NCBI RefSeq assembly: GCF_900167155.1
Contig: NZ_FUXU01000035.1
Coordinates: forward strand, 1 to 45,948
DNA: 45,948 nt
Direction of reading: 5' to 3'
DNA from: Enterovibrio nigricans DSM 22720
GTDB lineage: Bacteria; Pseudomonadota; Gammaproteobacteria; Enterobacterales; Vibrionaceae
Every line of letters starts with the position of its first letter. Within the stretch, counting starts at the first letter, position 1. This document shows positions 24,018-31,791 of this stretch, piece after piece. The translations under genes were made by a program, and so were the position numbers. Under the pieces are notes generated by a model. That model saw only the letters and a program-made list of their open reading frames with translations, was not told the origin of the DNA and searched no databases.

Positions 24018-26089
24018 AATACTATTTATCAATACCACAGCCGACATTTACCCATCGTGTTTGCTACGTGTCGCTCGCACTCGCACTCACGTTACTGAGT
24101 ACAGTATTAGCCAGCTTTTCTATGGGAGAAGCCTCCTCGTTTCAGCTTCTGTCTGTCACCGCAGGAACATTTGTCGCCTTAACGTATGTTTATGGTAGAA
24201 GCGGTATTTGGGGGGCATTTCTTGGGTTAGTGTTTTACTACAGCTTTATTAACATCAAACCGAGTGGTATTGGGTATCTGTATACACTGATAGTGACGGC
24301 TGTGTTGATGTTGTCAATGCGAGTGATTGACAGCATCAAACACCATCAGCATGCAACAAAGTTTGTGTTTGGGTACTTTGTGTTTCTTGTGCCTGGCGTT
24401 ACAACAATGCTTATGGCAATACTGGCCCCAAATGCACTAGATCGTACATTGGCGCTTCACCTCTACTTGACCGATTCTATCGGCATACTGATCACTGCCC
24501 CAATCATTGCAGTCGCGATTTGCAGCACACACAAGATTTGTAATCGCCAGCATCTTAAGAAATTGCTTAACGCGACACCGCCACCACATCTGGCATGTAA
24601 GGTCATTCTCGTCACCACCATAGTGATCGTGTTAAATCAATTGGGACACGAGCATGTAGACACCTACCTGTATTACTTACTTCTGGCGCCACTGGTCATT
24701 CTTGCTGTACTCAACTTTTCAGAGATGACGCAGATTATTCTCATGATTATTGGCTTCAATTTGTTGATTCACGGCCATGATGCAACCGATTTAAGAGATC
24801 TTAACAACAAACTTGCTCTATTTTTAAACTTTTCACTGATCATCTACATCATGTTGGATTACAAGTCTTCTCTCAGAAAAGAAATAAAAGAGAATACCCA
24901 GAGACTGTATATCGATAAACAAAGTAATTTTGGCTCCTATCAAAAGCTTGAAGCCGACACGGAAGATAAGCGCAACTTTATTGTTGCAGCCCTAGATTTA
25001 ACGCCCGCGTTCAAATACCCAGCGGATAAACGAGACAACATTCTCCGCCATATCTCAGCGTTTTTTCAAAAGGAGACCCACTTACTTGACCAGAGTTTCA
25101 TCCTCTATGATGTGTCGTCACTCATCATTATTACCGACGACAGCGAACACTCAATAACGAAGCTCGCCGAAATCCCATACAGGCTAAATGCCGCAATGCG
25201 AGATAAGTACATCAATTTCAGTACGGATCGGATTTTCTATTGCCTGTGTTCGAAAGGAATACGCATCAGGCATGCAGTAACACGCCTGAATACCAACATG
25301 AGATTGGCTGAGAAGAACGCCACCACGACGTTGATTAACTGTGACAACACAGACCATGAGCGCTATATCCTGATGCTTGAAGACCTCAGTGACGATAACA
25401 TCAATATCTTGCGTCAGAACTACTTAGACTGTGTCGATCCGAAAAAACGACGCTTTGAACTTTTGTCACGATTTTCAATTTATGACGAAATTCTCAATAC
25501 GGGTCTCGTATTTCACTGTGCGCAAAAGCTCGGTCACATGGAAAACCTAGAGAAAAAAATACTCTTTAAACAACTTCAATACATCAAAAGCCTTGATGTG
25601 ACGAGTTATGAAACAGCATCAATCAATCTAACACCGGATTATTTATGTAACTCCAGTGCTATCCGAGCCATGCTTGCGTTCGTAAAACATCAGCACATTC
25701 CACCCCATCAAATTTGCATTGAGGTGGTCGAATCAGGTGTTATTGAAGACCAACAACTGCTCGTTGATAACCTAAACCGACTAAAAAAAGCGGGATTTAA
25801 AATTGCATTGGATGACTTTGGTGCTGGGCACTCAACCTTTAATCAGCTTCTCTCAATGCCCATAGACATCGTAAAAATTGACGGAGCATTGGTCAGACAC
25901 TGTGATAACGATTTTGTGAAACAACAAATCATAGAGAACTTACGTACCATAACCAAGGTAACTGATATCAAGGTTGTAGCAGAGTGCGTAGAAACCGAAG
26001 AAGAACGCCAATTTTTGATGTCTATAGGTATCGACTATTTACAAGGTTATCTTATCCATAAGCCAGAAATAGTGAACATCTTCGACTGA
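24014..26089 (+). CDS. Membrane GGDEF(degenerate)-EAL protein, probable c-di-GMP phosphodiesterase
   Basis: 691 aa from a GTG overlapping the preceding stop. Eight or so N-terminal spans (~15-285) resemble a MASE1-type integral sensor. The middle (~300-450) has the place of a GGDEF domain, but the active-site loop reads LYDVSSLIII, so it cannot be a cyclase. The EAL domain (~478-690) keeps the residues expected for hydrolysis: ELL 482-484, Asn538, Glu570, Asp600-Asp601, Lys621, Glu657 and Gln677 (LQGY). It should degrade c-di-GMP made by its operon partner. Confidence 0.85.
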   Translation: MKYYLSIPQPTFTHRVCYVSLALALTLLSTVLASFSMGEASSFQLLSVTAGTFVALTYVYGRSGIWGAFLGLVFYYSFINIKPSGIGYLYTLIVTAVLMLSMRVIDSIKHHQHATKFVFGYFVFLVPGVTTMLMAILAPNALDRTLALHLYLTDSIGILITAPIIAVAICSTHKICNRQHLKKLLNATPPPHLACKVILVTTIVIVLNQLGHEHVDTYLYYLLLAPLVILAVLNFSEMTQIILMIIGFNLLIHGHDATDLRDLNNKLALFLNFSLIIYIMLDYKSSLRKEIKENTQRLYIDKQSNFGSYQKLEADTEDKRNFIVAALDLTPAFKYPADKRDNILRHISAFFQKETHLLDQSFILYDVSSLIIITDDSEHSITKLAEIPYRLNAAMRDKYINFSTDRIFYCLCSKGIRIRHAVTRLNTNMRLAEKNATTTLINCDNTDHERYILMLEDLSDDNINILRQNYLDCVDPKKRRFELLSRFSIYDEILNTGLVFHCAQKLGHMENLEKKILFKQLQYIKSLDVTSYETASINLTPDYLCNSSAIRAMLAFVKHQHIPPHQICIEVVESGVIEDQQLLVDNLNRLKKAGFKIALDDFGAGHSTFNQLLSMPIDIVKIDGALVRHCDNDFVKQQIIENLRTITKVTDIKVVAECVETEEERQFLMSIGIDYLQGYLIHKPEIVNIFD

Positions 26090-26198
26090 CCCGCAGACAA
26101 AATCAAAGGGGCAATTCACTGAAATGTTGGAGACACGGTGAGTGAAAAAGAGCGGTTTTGTGAGATCGGTAACCGAGTTAAAGCCAGATATTGTAGAT

Positions 26199-26213
26199 AA
26201 AATACCGTATTTT
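26199..26213. promoter_or_regulatory. Palindrome upstream of the TetR gene
   Basis: AAAATAC-C-GTATTTT, a 15-base palindrome 42 bases before the TetR-type gene, is a possible autoregulatory operator. It does not resemble the two palindromes downstream of the gene. Confidence 0.35.
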
Positions 26214-26255
26214 CTGAATAATCAGGCCTAACATCCAGCCGCGATTGATAGATGA

Positions 26256-26747
26256 ATGGGTAGAATCACAGCGCAGGAAAAAGAAAGTAACAAAGCGAAA
26301 TATGACGCTATTATTTTCGACCTATTTATAAATGAAGGCTGGCGGGCGGTTACATTAGATCGTGTAGCCAAAGAATGTGGCATTAGAAAATCCACCTTAC
26401 AGGGTTATTACAAGAGCAAAGAACACTTTGCGTACGCGCTTCAGGGAAGAACCTATCCCCTCTTTGTCGAACAACTTAATTTCACGTCCCAAGACCTGTT
26501 TGTTGAATCGTGGTGTGAGTTACTAGACAGGAGCCGCATCTTTAGAGAAGTTGTCGCTATGTTACTGGATAACCTCGTACACAAAGGTGGTGGCCAAGGC
26601 GTTAGACAAGCACTTCAACGTATCACCAATCAACTTGCGAAAAGCATGACACTTGATGATGCAAATAAAACAATACATCATGTGTTTGGTGCGACCCTAT
26701 TCAACAATTCCTTCTTAGAACACCAGATAACCACTTCTGAGTCTTGA
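26256..26747 (+). CDS. TetR family transcriptional regulator
   Basis: 163 aa, short for TetR (usually ~190-210). The N-terminal helix-turn-helix is clear: IIFDLFINEGWRAVTLDRVAKECGIRKSTLQGYYKSKEHF (~19-58 region) follows the TetR pattern of GW..vTl..vA...Gi.kstlY.yF.sKe.l. The ligand-binding half is all helical and lacks recognisable residues. The likely target is the lipoprotein gene downstream, since two related palindromes lie right after this gene and right before that one. The ribosome binding site is weak. Confidence 0.85.
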   Translation: MGRITAQEKESNKAKYDAIIFDLFINEGWRAVTLDRVAKECGIRKSTLQGYYKSKEHFAYALQGRTYPLFVEQLNFTSQDLFVESWCELLDRSRIFREVVAMLLDNLVHKGGGQGVRQALQRITNQLAKSMTLDDANKTIHHVFGATLFNNSFLEHQITTSES

Positions 26748-26773
26748 TCTCCACGCCTCATTAAATATTATTA

Positions 26774-26785
26774 CGTCCAAGGACG
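26774..26785. promoter_or_regulatory. Candidate operator 1
   Basis: CGTCC-AA-GGACG, 27 bases after the TetR-type gene. It shares AGGACGC and a following TAAG with the palindrome at 27021-27038. Confidence 0.4.
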
Positions 26786-27020
26786 CTAAGTAAATCGCTG
26801 ACACATAAATGCTCACTGTTGAAAGCGATTTTCCTCAATATTCATCCTGCGAATATCTGTAGAACGTAGTCGTTCAATCATATATCCAGCAAAAATCCGT
26901 CTGGACAACATTTGTCATTAGACAATTCCGTCGATGTTTTCGCGGACTATTCAATTAACATCCAAAGATAAATACAAAAATAAAGTCAACCTTCAATAAA
27001 GCCGCCTTACTTTACTATTA

Positions 27021-27038
27021 ATGCGTTCTAGGACGCAT
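27021..27038. promoter_or_regulatory. Candidate operator 2 before the lipoprotein gene
   Basis: ATGCGT-TCTAGG-ACGCAT lies 13 bases before the start codon, just upstream of the ribosome binding site AAGAAGGA. A repressor bound here would block transcription into the gene. Confidence 0.45.
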
Positions 27039-27051
27039 AAGAAGGACACTC

Positions 27052-28590
27052 ATGAAAAAGTTTTTATTTGTCGTTTTAAGTACTTTGGCACTCATTGGCT
27101 GTGATGATGACAGTAGCACGAGCAGTGACAATGATGTTATCTCACCGGACCCTGTTGAAGTTAACGCGCTCGTCTCTTCCCCCACCAATGCAGAAGATGC
27201 TGGCTTGGAAGAATATTACGGCCACGCCATCAATCCCGTTCCCATCACTCCTCACGAAGTACCCGACCACCCTTTCATGTCAAAAATTAAATCAGGTCTC
27301 CACTTCGACCATTACAATTCCGACGTATCAAACAATCTTGGGCCTTTGGGAGAAGGCGAATTAGACATTAAGACATGGCAAATATCTCCCATTGTCTCAG
27401 CCTGCCCTACCGTGATGTTCAGCGAAGAAGGCGACTTAATCACCGTTTGTATTGAAATCAATCAAACAAGGTTGTTCCTGCTTGACCAATACACACTGGA
27501 AACCAAAGCTGAGTTCCTACTTCCTAAAAAACAAAACCCAGGCGGAGGAGATTCCTCAGGAGGAGGATATGTAAGAATGGACGAGCAAAATCGTGTTTTG
27601 GTCAATAACACCGATGACACCATTCGATACATCGCTCTTGAAAAAGATGAGGATGGCGAGTACGAGTTCGTTGAAGAAAAGGTCATAGATATATCAGCAA
27701 AATTGAAAAATGCTGGCCTCACGGGATACCTGAACGACGCTAATCCAGATCACGAAGGTCGTATTTGGTTTACGTTGGGGACTGGCGAAGTTGGTTACAT
27801 CGGTCCCAATGAGTACGTACTTAAATACCATGATTTTGGGGAAAGGTTACAAAATCAAACTGCGATGGATGCTGAAGGTTTATACGTTGTCACATCGGGA
27901 ACGACGGTAAACCCAGACACGGGTTGGATATCAAAACTCGTGACGGACCAATATGGAAACTTAGTGATTGATTGGACTTCTTCCTATGATAATTCCGGCG
28001 ATGGCGTATTAGCCAAGGTATCGGGAACAACGCCTACCCTGTTCGGCCTAAACGATAATTATGTTGGAATCGCCGACAATGCGAGAAACCAGCTACACGT
28101 CAACGTATATGATAGGGCGGATGGTCGATTGGTATGTTCCGAGCCTGTATTCCCAGCAGGTAAAGGCGGAGCGGAAGACTCAATGATTGGTTATCAAAAC
28201 TCGCTCGTCATCGCGAACACCGGTGGATACGATTCAGACAACCCTCTAATGACGCATAATGGTTTAGCAAAAATCACAGTTAATGATGATGGTTTAAGCT
28301 GCACCAAGGACTGGGAAAATCTTGAGTTTAAACACACCGCAGTCCCTGCGTTATCAACAAAAACCGGGATGATTTACACCTACCCCATCCATGCAGGCAA
28401 AATTGACAATACAACGTTCTCCTATTACCTAGCGGCAACAGATTGGTTTACCGGTGAAACCCAGTTTCAACGTTATATTGGCTCCGGCCCGCAATTCGAC
28501 GATCTGATGCAATCGGTCACATTGGCTGATGATGGCGCATTTATCGTTACAACGAAGAATGGCATCGTGGTTGCGAGAGAGAAACAGTAA
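27052..28590 (+). CDS. Lipoprotein with a probable beta-propeller fold
   Basis: 512 aa. A lipoprotein signal peptide with lipobox ALIGC (Cys17) is followed by an Asp/Ser-rich linker (DDDSSTSSDND). Asp at +2 would in enterobacteria favour inner-membrane retention, but vibrios differ. The body repeats strand-turn units of a propeller: DEEG-like openings, NHEGRIWFTLGTGEVGYI-type blades and late LSTKTGMIYTYP. GPLGEGE, VSACPTVMF and ATDWFTGETQFQRYIGSG recall a secreted family seen in actinobacteria; I say so from memory with low certainty. No enzyme motif. AAGGA precedes the ATG; a TetR regulator lies upstream. Confidence 0.75.
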   Translation: MKKFLFVVLSTLALIGCDDDSSTSSDNDVISPDPVEVNALVSSPTNAEDAGLEEYYGHAINPVPITPHEVPDHPFMSKIKSGLHFDHYNSDVSNNLGPLGEGELDIKTWQISPIVSACPTVMFSEEGDLITVCIEINQTRLFLLDQYTLETKAEFLLPKKQNPGGGDSSGGGYVRMDEQNRVLVNNTDDTIRYIALEKDEDGEYEFVEEKVIDISAKLKNAGLTGYLNDANPDHEGRIWFTLGTGEVGYIGPNEYVLKYHDFGERLQNQTAMDAEGLYVVTSGTTVNPDTGWISKLVTDQYGNLVIDWTSSYDNSGDGVLAKVSGTTPTLFGLNDNYVGIADNARNQLHVNVYDRADGRLVCSEPVFPAGKGGAEDSMIGYQNSLVIANTGGYDSDNPLMTHNGLAKITVNDDGLSCTKDWENLEFKHTAVPALSTKTGMIYTYPIHAGKIDNTTFSYYLAATDWFTGETQFQRYIGSGPQFDDLMQSVTLADDGAFIVTTKNGIVVAREKQ

Positions 28591-28596
28591 GAAAAC

Positions 28597-28627
28597 CAAG
28601 AACAGCCATTTGGCTGTTCTTGTATTT
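28597..28627 (+). terminator. Intrinsic terminator after the lipoprotein gene
   Basis: AAGAACAGCC (28598-28607) and GGCTGTTCTT (28612-28621) pair perfectly around ATTT and are followed by GTATTT. Confidence 0.8.
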
Positions 28628-28841
28628 CGTTACTGAACAATGTTCGCGCTCTTATAATAACACTCAACGCATTTAAACATTAAGTTACGAAATAGAAGGT
28701 GTATCTCATGTGAATTTAGCCTTTTATTACCCATATTAAATACATCTTTATTGATATATATCTAAAAACCCAGCGTTTTGGGGCCATAATAAAAGGACAT
28801 TGTGATATGTAAGGAGCTTAAACGTTTCCATGGACCCCTAG

Positions 28842-29723
28842 ATGTTACATCCACGAAAAATTGAACCCGTAATTATTGATGAAGATAATATCGCGAAGAT
28901 CGACGATATGCTTCGTCACTTAAACTCAGAAATTTCCGTTTCAATGTCATTTGTTCGTCGTGCAAACAGCATGTCTTACGAGCAGCTTTATGAAAGAATG
29001 ACAGGCATTAAATTTACCACGCTTAAACGATATTTTCAGCAAAGCTACTCATCAATAAAGCCACTCCATTTTCTCGCAGCACTTTTTTGGGTATTGATGG
29101 TACCTATGACGTCTTTCTACCATGGTTTGAGGATAAAGGAACACTATCGGGGTATGGATGATAACGCCGTTGACGCTCTGCTTTCTATTGGACGCATACC
29201 CAGTTATCAGTTTGATACCGCGTTAGACTTAATAACCAGTTTTATGAAAGGCGAACAGGAAAGAGAGTTCCGGGCGTTTAGATCCAAAATCGAAGCAGAA
29301 AATGAATGTGGTGAATACAACAACTTACTTCCACCAGAAAAGCTCGATATAAATCTCTTTGCCATTGACTATTATCGTTCAATCGCTATCACAATGAAGC
29401 GTTTTAGAATGGAAAACAAACTGTCACACAGTACGATGGCTCACGTGCTGGGTATGTCACTCTATCAATATGGCGCGTTGGAAGACGAGCGTCGGACGGT
29501 GCAATTTCCCGTTTCTCTAGGCGTTAGAGCCAAAATTGGCTTTATGAAGAATTCCCACGTCGAATTTACCAGTGAAATGACACATTACCCCGAGTTCCAC
29601 CGTCTGAGGCAGTCTCAGCACATCCGCGATATGTTGATTGTTGAAGCCATGAGACTACTTACAGAAAAGCAAAAGGCCCCAGTAGCCAGCATTTTAAAAG
29701 AGATTTCAACGCTGTGCCTTTGA
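28842..29723 (+). CDS. Unknown protein with two HTH-like segments
   Basis: 293 aa, soluble. Two segments look like lambda-repressor-type helix-turn-helix regions: MSYEQLYERMTGIKFTTLKRYF (~44-65) and MENKLSHSTMAHVLGMSLYQYGALEDERR (~187-215), the second fitting the XRE pattern better. I do not recognise the family. There is no good ribosome binding site directly before the ATG; AAGGAG lies 28 bases upstream in front of ATG-GAC-CCC-TAG, a three-codon frame in phase with the gene and abutting its start, so the start may have been cut back by an amber codon or be reached by re-initiation. It follows a terminator, so it has its own promoter. Confidence 0.6.
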   Translation: MLHPRKIEPVIIDEDNIAKIDDMLRHLNSEISVSMSFVRRANSMSYEQLYERMTGIKFTTLKRYFQQSYSSIKPLHFLAALFWVLMVPMTSFYHGLRIKEHYRGMDDNAVDALLSIGRIPSYQFDTALDLITSFMKGEQEREFRAFRSKIEAENECGEYNNLLPPEKLDINLFAIDYYRSIAITMKRFRMENKLSHSTMAHVLGMSLYQYGALEDERRTVQFPVSLGVRAKIGFMKNSHVEFTSEMTHYPEFHRLRQSQHIRDMLIVEAMRLLTEKQKAPVASILKEISTLCL

Positions 29724-29826
29724 TAAGGTTCACGCCATTCTCCAAAAAGAAGGACAGCCATTTCGTTGACGGATAACGGCTGTCCGCTCTTAGAGTAAAA
29801 ACACGAGGTTTATTCGATCAGGCGTC

Positions 29827-30660
29827 TTACGCGATCAAGGTTCTCTCTGCCATCACGAAGGATTTCGCCCTTTCAATCATGGTTTCGGCGACGACTTTAG
29901 GGTGCTGAAGGTGAATAAAATGATCCGCATTTTTTATCGTCAGAAATTGACTGCTAGGGAGACTATTTGAAAATTGTTTAGCCTCATCAACCGTCACATA
30001 GGGATCCGCTTCGCCAACGAGTACCGTTGTTGGTGTGCGAATGCCTGACAAGTCTCTCGGTGAATAAACAAACAAACGAACCGTGTTTTCAAAAAACATG
30101 TCAATTCTTTCACGCTGCAGTTTGGATACGCCCTTTTCAGTCGCTTTGATAATCGCAGAGTTACGCGGAATTTCAGGGTCCTCAACGGTAAGTGACTTGG
30201 TGAATAACGAGGCAAACTCTTCCGTATTTGGTTGAAGAGCGGCACCAAGAATGACCTTCGTTGCGGGACGGCCTGACACAGGTACACCTGGCACACCACA
30301 ACAGACGGACATCGAAAGGACATTTGGCCATATTTTACACAACTCAACCGCCACCGCGGTTGCATAGCTAAACACGATGAGGTGAACGGAATCTAATTGC
30401 TTATGATTGATAAACTCAAGCAACATCTCTGATTGATGCTGGATACTAAATCGCGAATCAAGAACACTCGTTTGCCCTGTACCGGGTAACTCAAGCGAAT
30501 AACAATTAACGTATTGTGAAAAATGTTTTGAGTACCTTTCTACCGACTCTATATCCTGCAATGCACCGAACATGAAAATAACTGTCTGACCAGTATTTTC
30601 ATTTGGGTGGAAGCTAAATCTAAAGGTATTACCATTCAAAATAATTTTTTCAGTTTTCAT
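29827..30660 (-). CDS. Alpha/beta hydrolase
   Basis: 277 aa. The fold is recognisable: an N-terminal strand pair, an oxyanion region FMFGALQD, ELPGTGQT, the nucleophile-elbow candidate VFSYATA (Ser in a non-standard context without flanking glycines), the acid in VGEADPYVT and the catalytic His in NADHFIHLQHP near the end. It resembles carboxylesterases or epoxide hydrolase-like lipases, substrate unknown. The unusual elbow lowers confidence in ordinary esterase activity. The ribosome binding site AAGGAG lies close to the ATG but inside a stable hairpin. Confidence 0.75.
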   Translation of the reverse strand: MKTEKIILNGNTFRFSFHPNENTGQTVIFMFGALQDIESVERYSKHFSQYVNCYSLELPGTGQTSVLDSRFSIQHQSEMLLEFINHKQLDSVHLIVFSYATAVAVELCKIWPNVLSMSVCCGVPGVPVSGRPATKVILGAALQPNTEEFASLFTKSLTVEDPEIPRNSAIIKATEKGVSKLQRERIDMFFENTVRLFVYSPRDLSGIRTPTTVLVGEADPYVTVDEAKQFSNSLPSSQFLTIKNADHFIHLQHPKVVAETMIERAKSFVMAERTLIA

Positions 30661-30662
30661 TA

Positions 30663-30687
30663 TCTATCTCCTTGTTATGGAGATAGA
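30663..30687 (-). promoter_or_regulatory. Hairpin that buries the ribosome binding site of the hydrolase gene
   Basis: In the mRNA, TCTATCTCC and GGAGATAGA pair (9 bp, 7-base loop). The GGAG of the Shine-Dalgarno is in the 3' arm and the ATG follows three bases after the stem. Translation should depend on opening this structure. Confidence 0.6.
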
Positions 30688-31166
30688 AATGTAAGGGCGG
30701 CGGCAACTAACCGTAAATTATTTTTGTGTTAGATAAAAACACCCCATCACCATGATACCTTGTGGCACCATAAGATACTCCCAATATGAAAGTGATGGGG
30801 TAACATTTGATTACAAACAGTATTTTAATAAATTCATTAGTTAGTTTCGCCAACAAAACTGGTGGTTTTAATGGCGTAAATGCCCTTTTAAATTCAGTAA
30901 ATTTGCGAGGTAAATAACATTATTGACTGGCTGGTAACTACGTAAAAACGGAATATCTGTAAATATATTGTTTCAATATATAAATACTAAATTGAGTCCC
31001 TGTATTCTCATTTGAAACCTTCGTAATTAGCAAGCAATTTACGCGCTCACGTTAGGTCATAAAATCGCCCCACGTTAACATGCGGCCGTCTTTAGCCTCT
31101 GCTTGCACACCTGCCTCGCGAAACCTAAAGAACACAAAATTTTTCCCCTCCCAATTGTCGTCTCAT
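30688..31166. other. Intergenic region with a wide inverted repeat
   Basis: About 480 bp, AT-rich and without a gene I can support. A perfect 10-bp inverted repeat (ACCCCATCAC at 30741-30750, GTGATGGGGT at 30792-30801) encloses 41 bases. It could be a structured RNA or a regulatory element. Confidence 0.35.
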
Positions 31167-31206
31167 TTGACAACCACATACAAATTGTTATGTTATAACA
31201 TAACAA
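31167..31206 (+). promoter_or_regulatory. Promoter and Zur-type operator of rpmE2-rpmJ2
   Basis: A consensus -35 TTGACA (31167-31172) and a -10 near TATGTT (31189-31194, 16-bp spacer) overlap a perfect 22-bp palindrome (31185-31206) whose half is TTGTTATGTTA. The GTTATGTTATAACATAAC core is of the Zur-box type, which represses zinc-free ribosomal protein paralogues when zinc is plentiful. Confidence 0.75.
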
Positions 31207-31221
31207 TCAAGGAGGCGAATT

Positions 31222-31479
31222 ATGAAACCAGATATACACCCTGAATACAGAACCGTCGCGTTCCATGACACCGGTGCGGACAAGTACATACTTGTCGGTT
31301 CAACCGTACAGACTGCCCGAACCGTGGACATAGAAGGTACCTCTTACCCATATGTGACACTGGATGTGTCTTCGTATTCCCATCCGTTTTATACCGGCAA
31401 ACAGAAAGTAACAAAACAAGATGGTCGCGTTGCACGTTTCAATCAGCGTTTTGGCGCAAACAACTTAAAGGCAAAATAA
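31222..31479 (+). CDS. rpmE2: 50S ribosomal protein L31 type B (zinc-free paralogue)
   Basis: 85 aa. Begins [16 protein letters not shown] and ends [10 protein letters not shown], typical bL31. It has no cysteines, so it is the C-minus form that replaces zinc-binding L31 during zinc shortage and frees zinc. The strong ribosome binding site AAGGAGG lies eight bases before the ATG. It is followed after three bases by the matching L36 paralogue; both are controlled by the palindromic Zur-type site. Confidence 0.95.
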   Translation: MKPDIHPEYRTVAFHDTGADKYILVGSTVQTARTVDIEGTSYPYVTLDVSSYSHPFYTGKQKVTKQDGRVARFNQRFGANNLKAK

Positions 31480-31482
31480 TCA

Positions 31483-31623
31483 ATGAAAGTACTCAGCTCG
31501 CTAAAAAGTGCAAAGATGCGCAGTAAAGACTGTCAGGTGGTTAAACGACGCGGAAGACTTTACGTTATCTGCAAATCCAACCCACGTTTCAAAGCCGTGC
31601 AAGGAAGAGTGAAACGTAAATAA
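31483..31623 (+). CDS. rpmJ2: 50S ribosomal protein L36 type B
   Basis: 46 aa, starting [20 protein letters not shown] and ending [11 protein letters not shown], nearly identical in pattern to E. coli YkgO (46 aa). It lacks the full Cys3-His zinc set of standard L36 (Cys17 and Cys30 remain). The start is three bases after the rpmE2 stop with no good ribosome binding site of its own, so it is probably translationally coupled. Confidence 0.93.
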   Translation: MKVLSSLKSAKMRSKDCQVVKRRGRLYVICKSNPRFKAVQGRVKRK

Positions 31624-31791
31624 CTAAACATTGGAAATGCCGAGAAAAACACAGGGGCTGACCCTTATCCTCAATCAGTCCCTGTTTTCTGCACAACCGA
31701 TGCTTTCAAGCTGACATCTCCCCCTTCTAACAAGATTTTTCCTGACAACTACGATAATATCCAACAGTCAATCAATCCTTTGGAATACACC

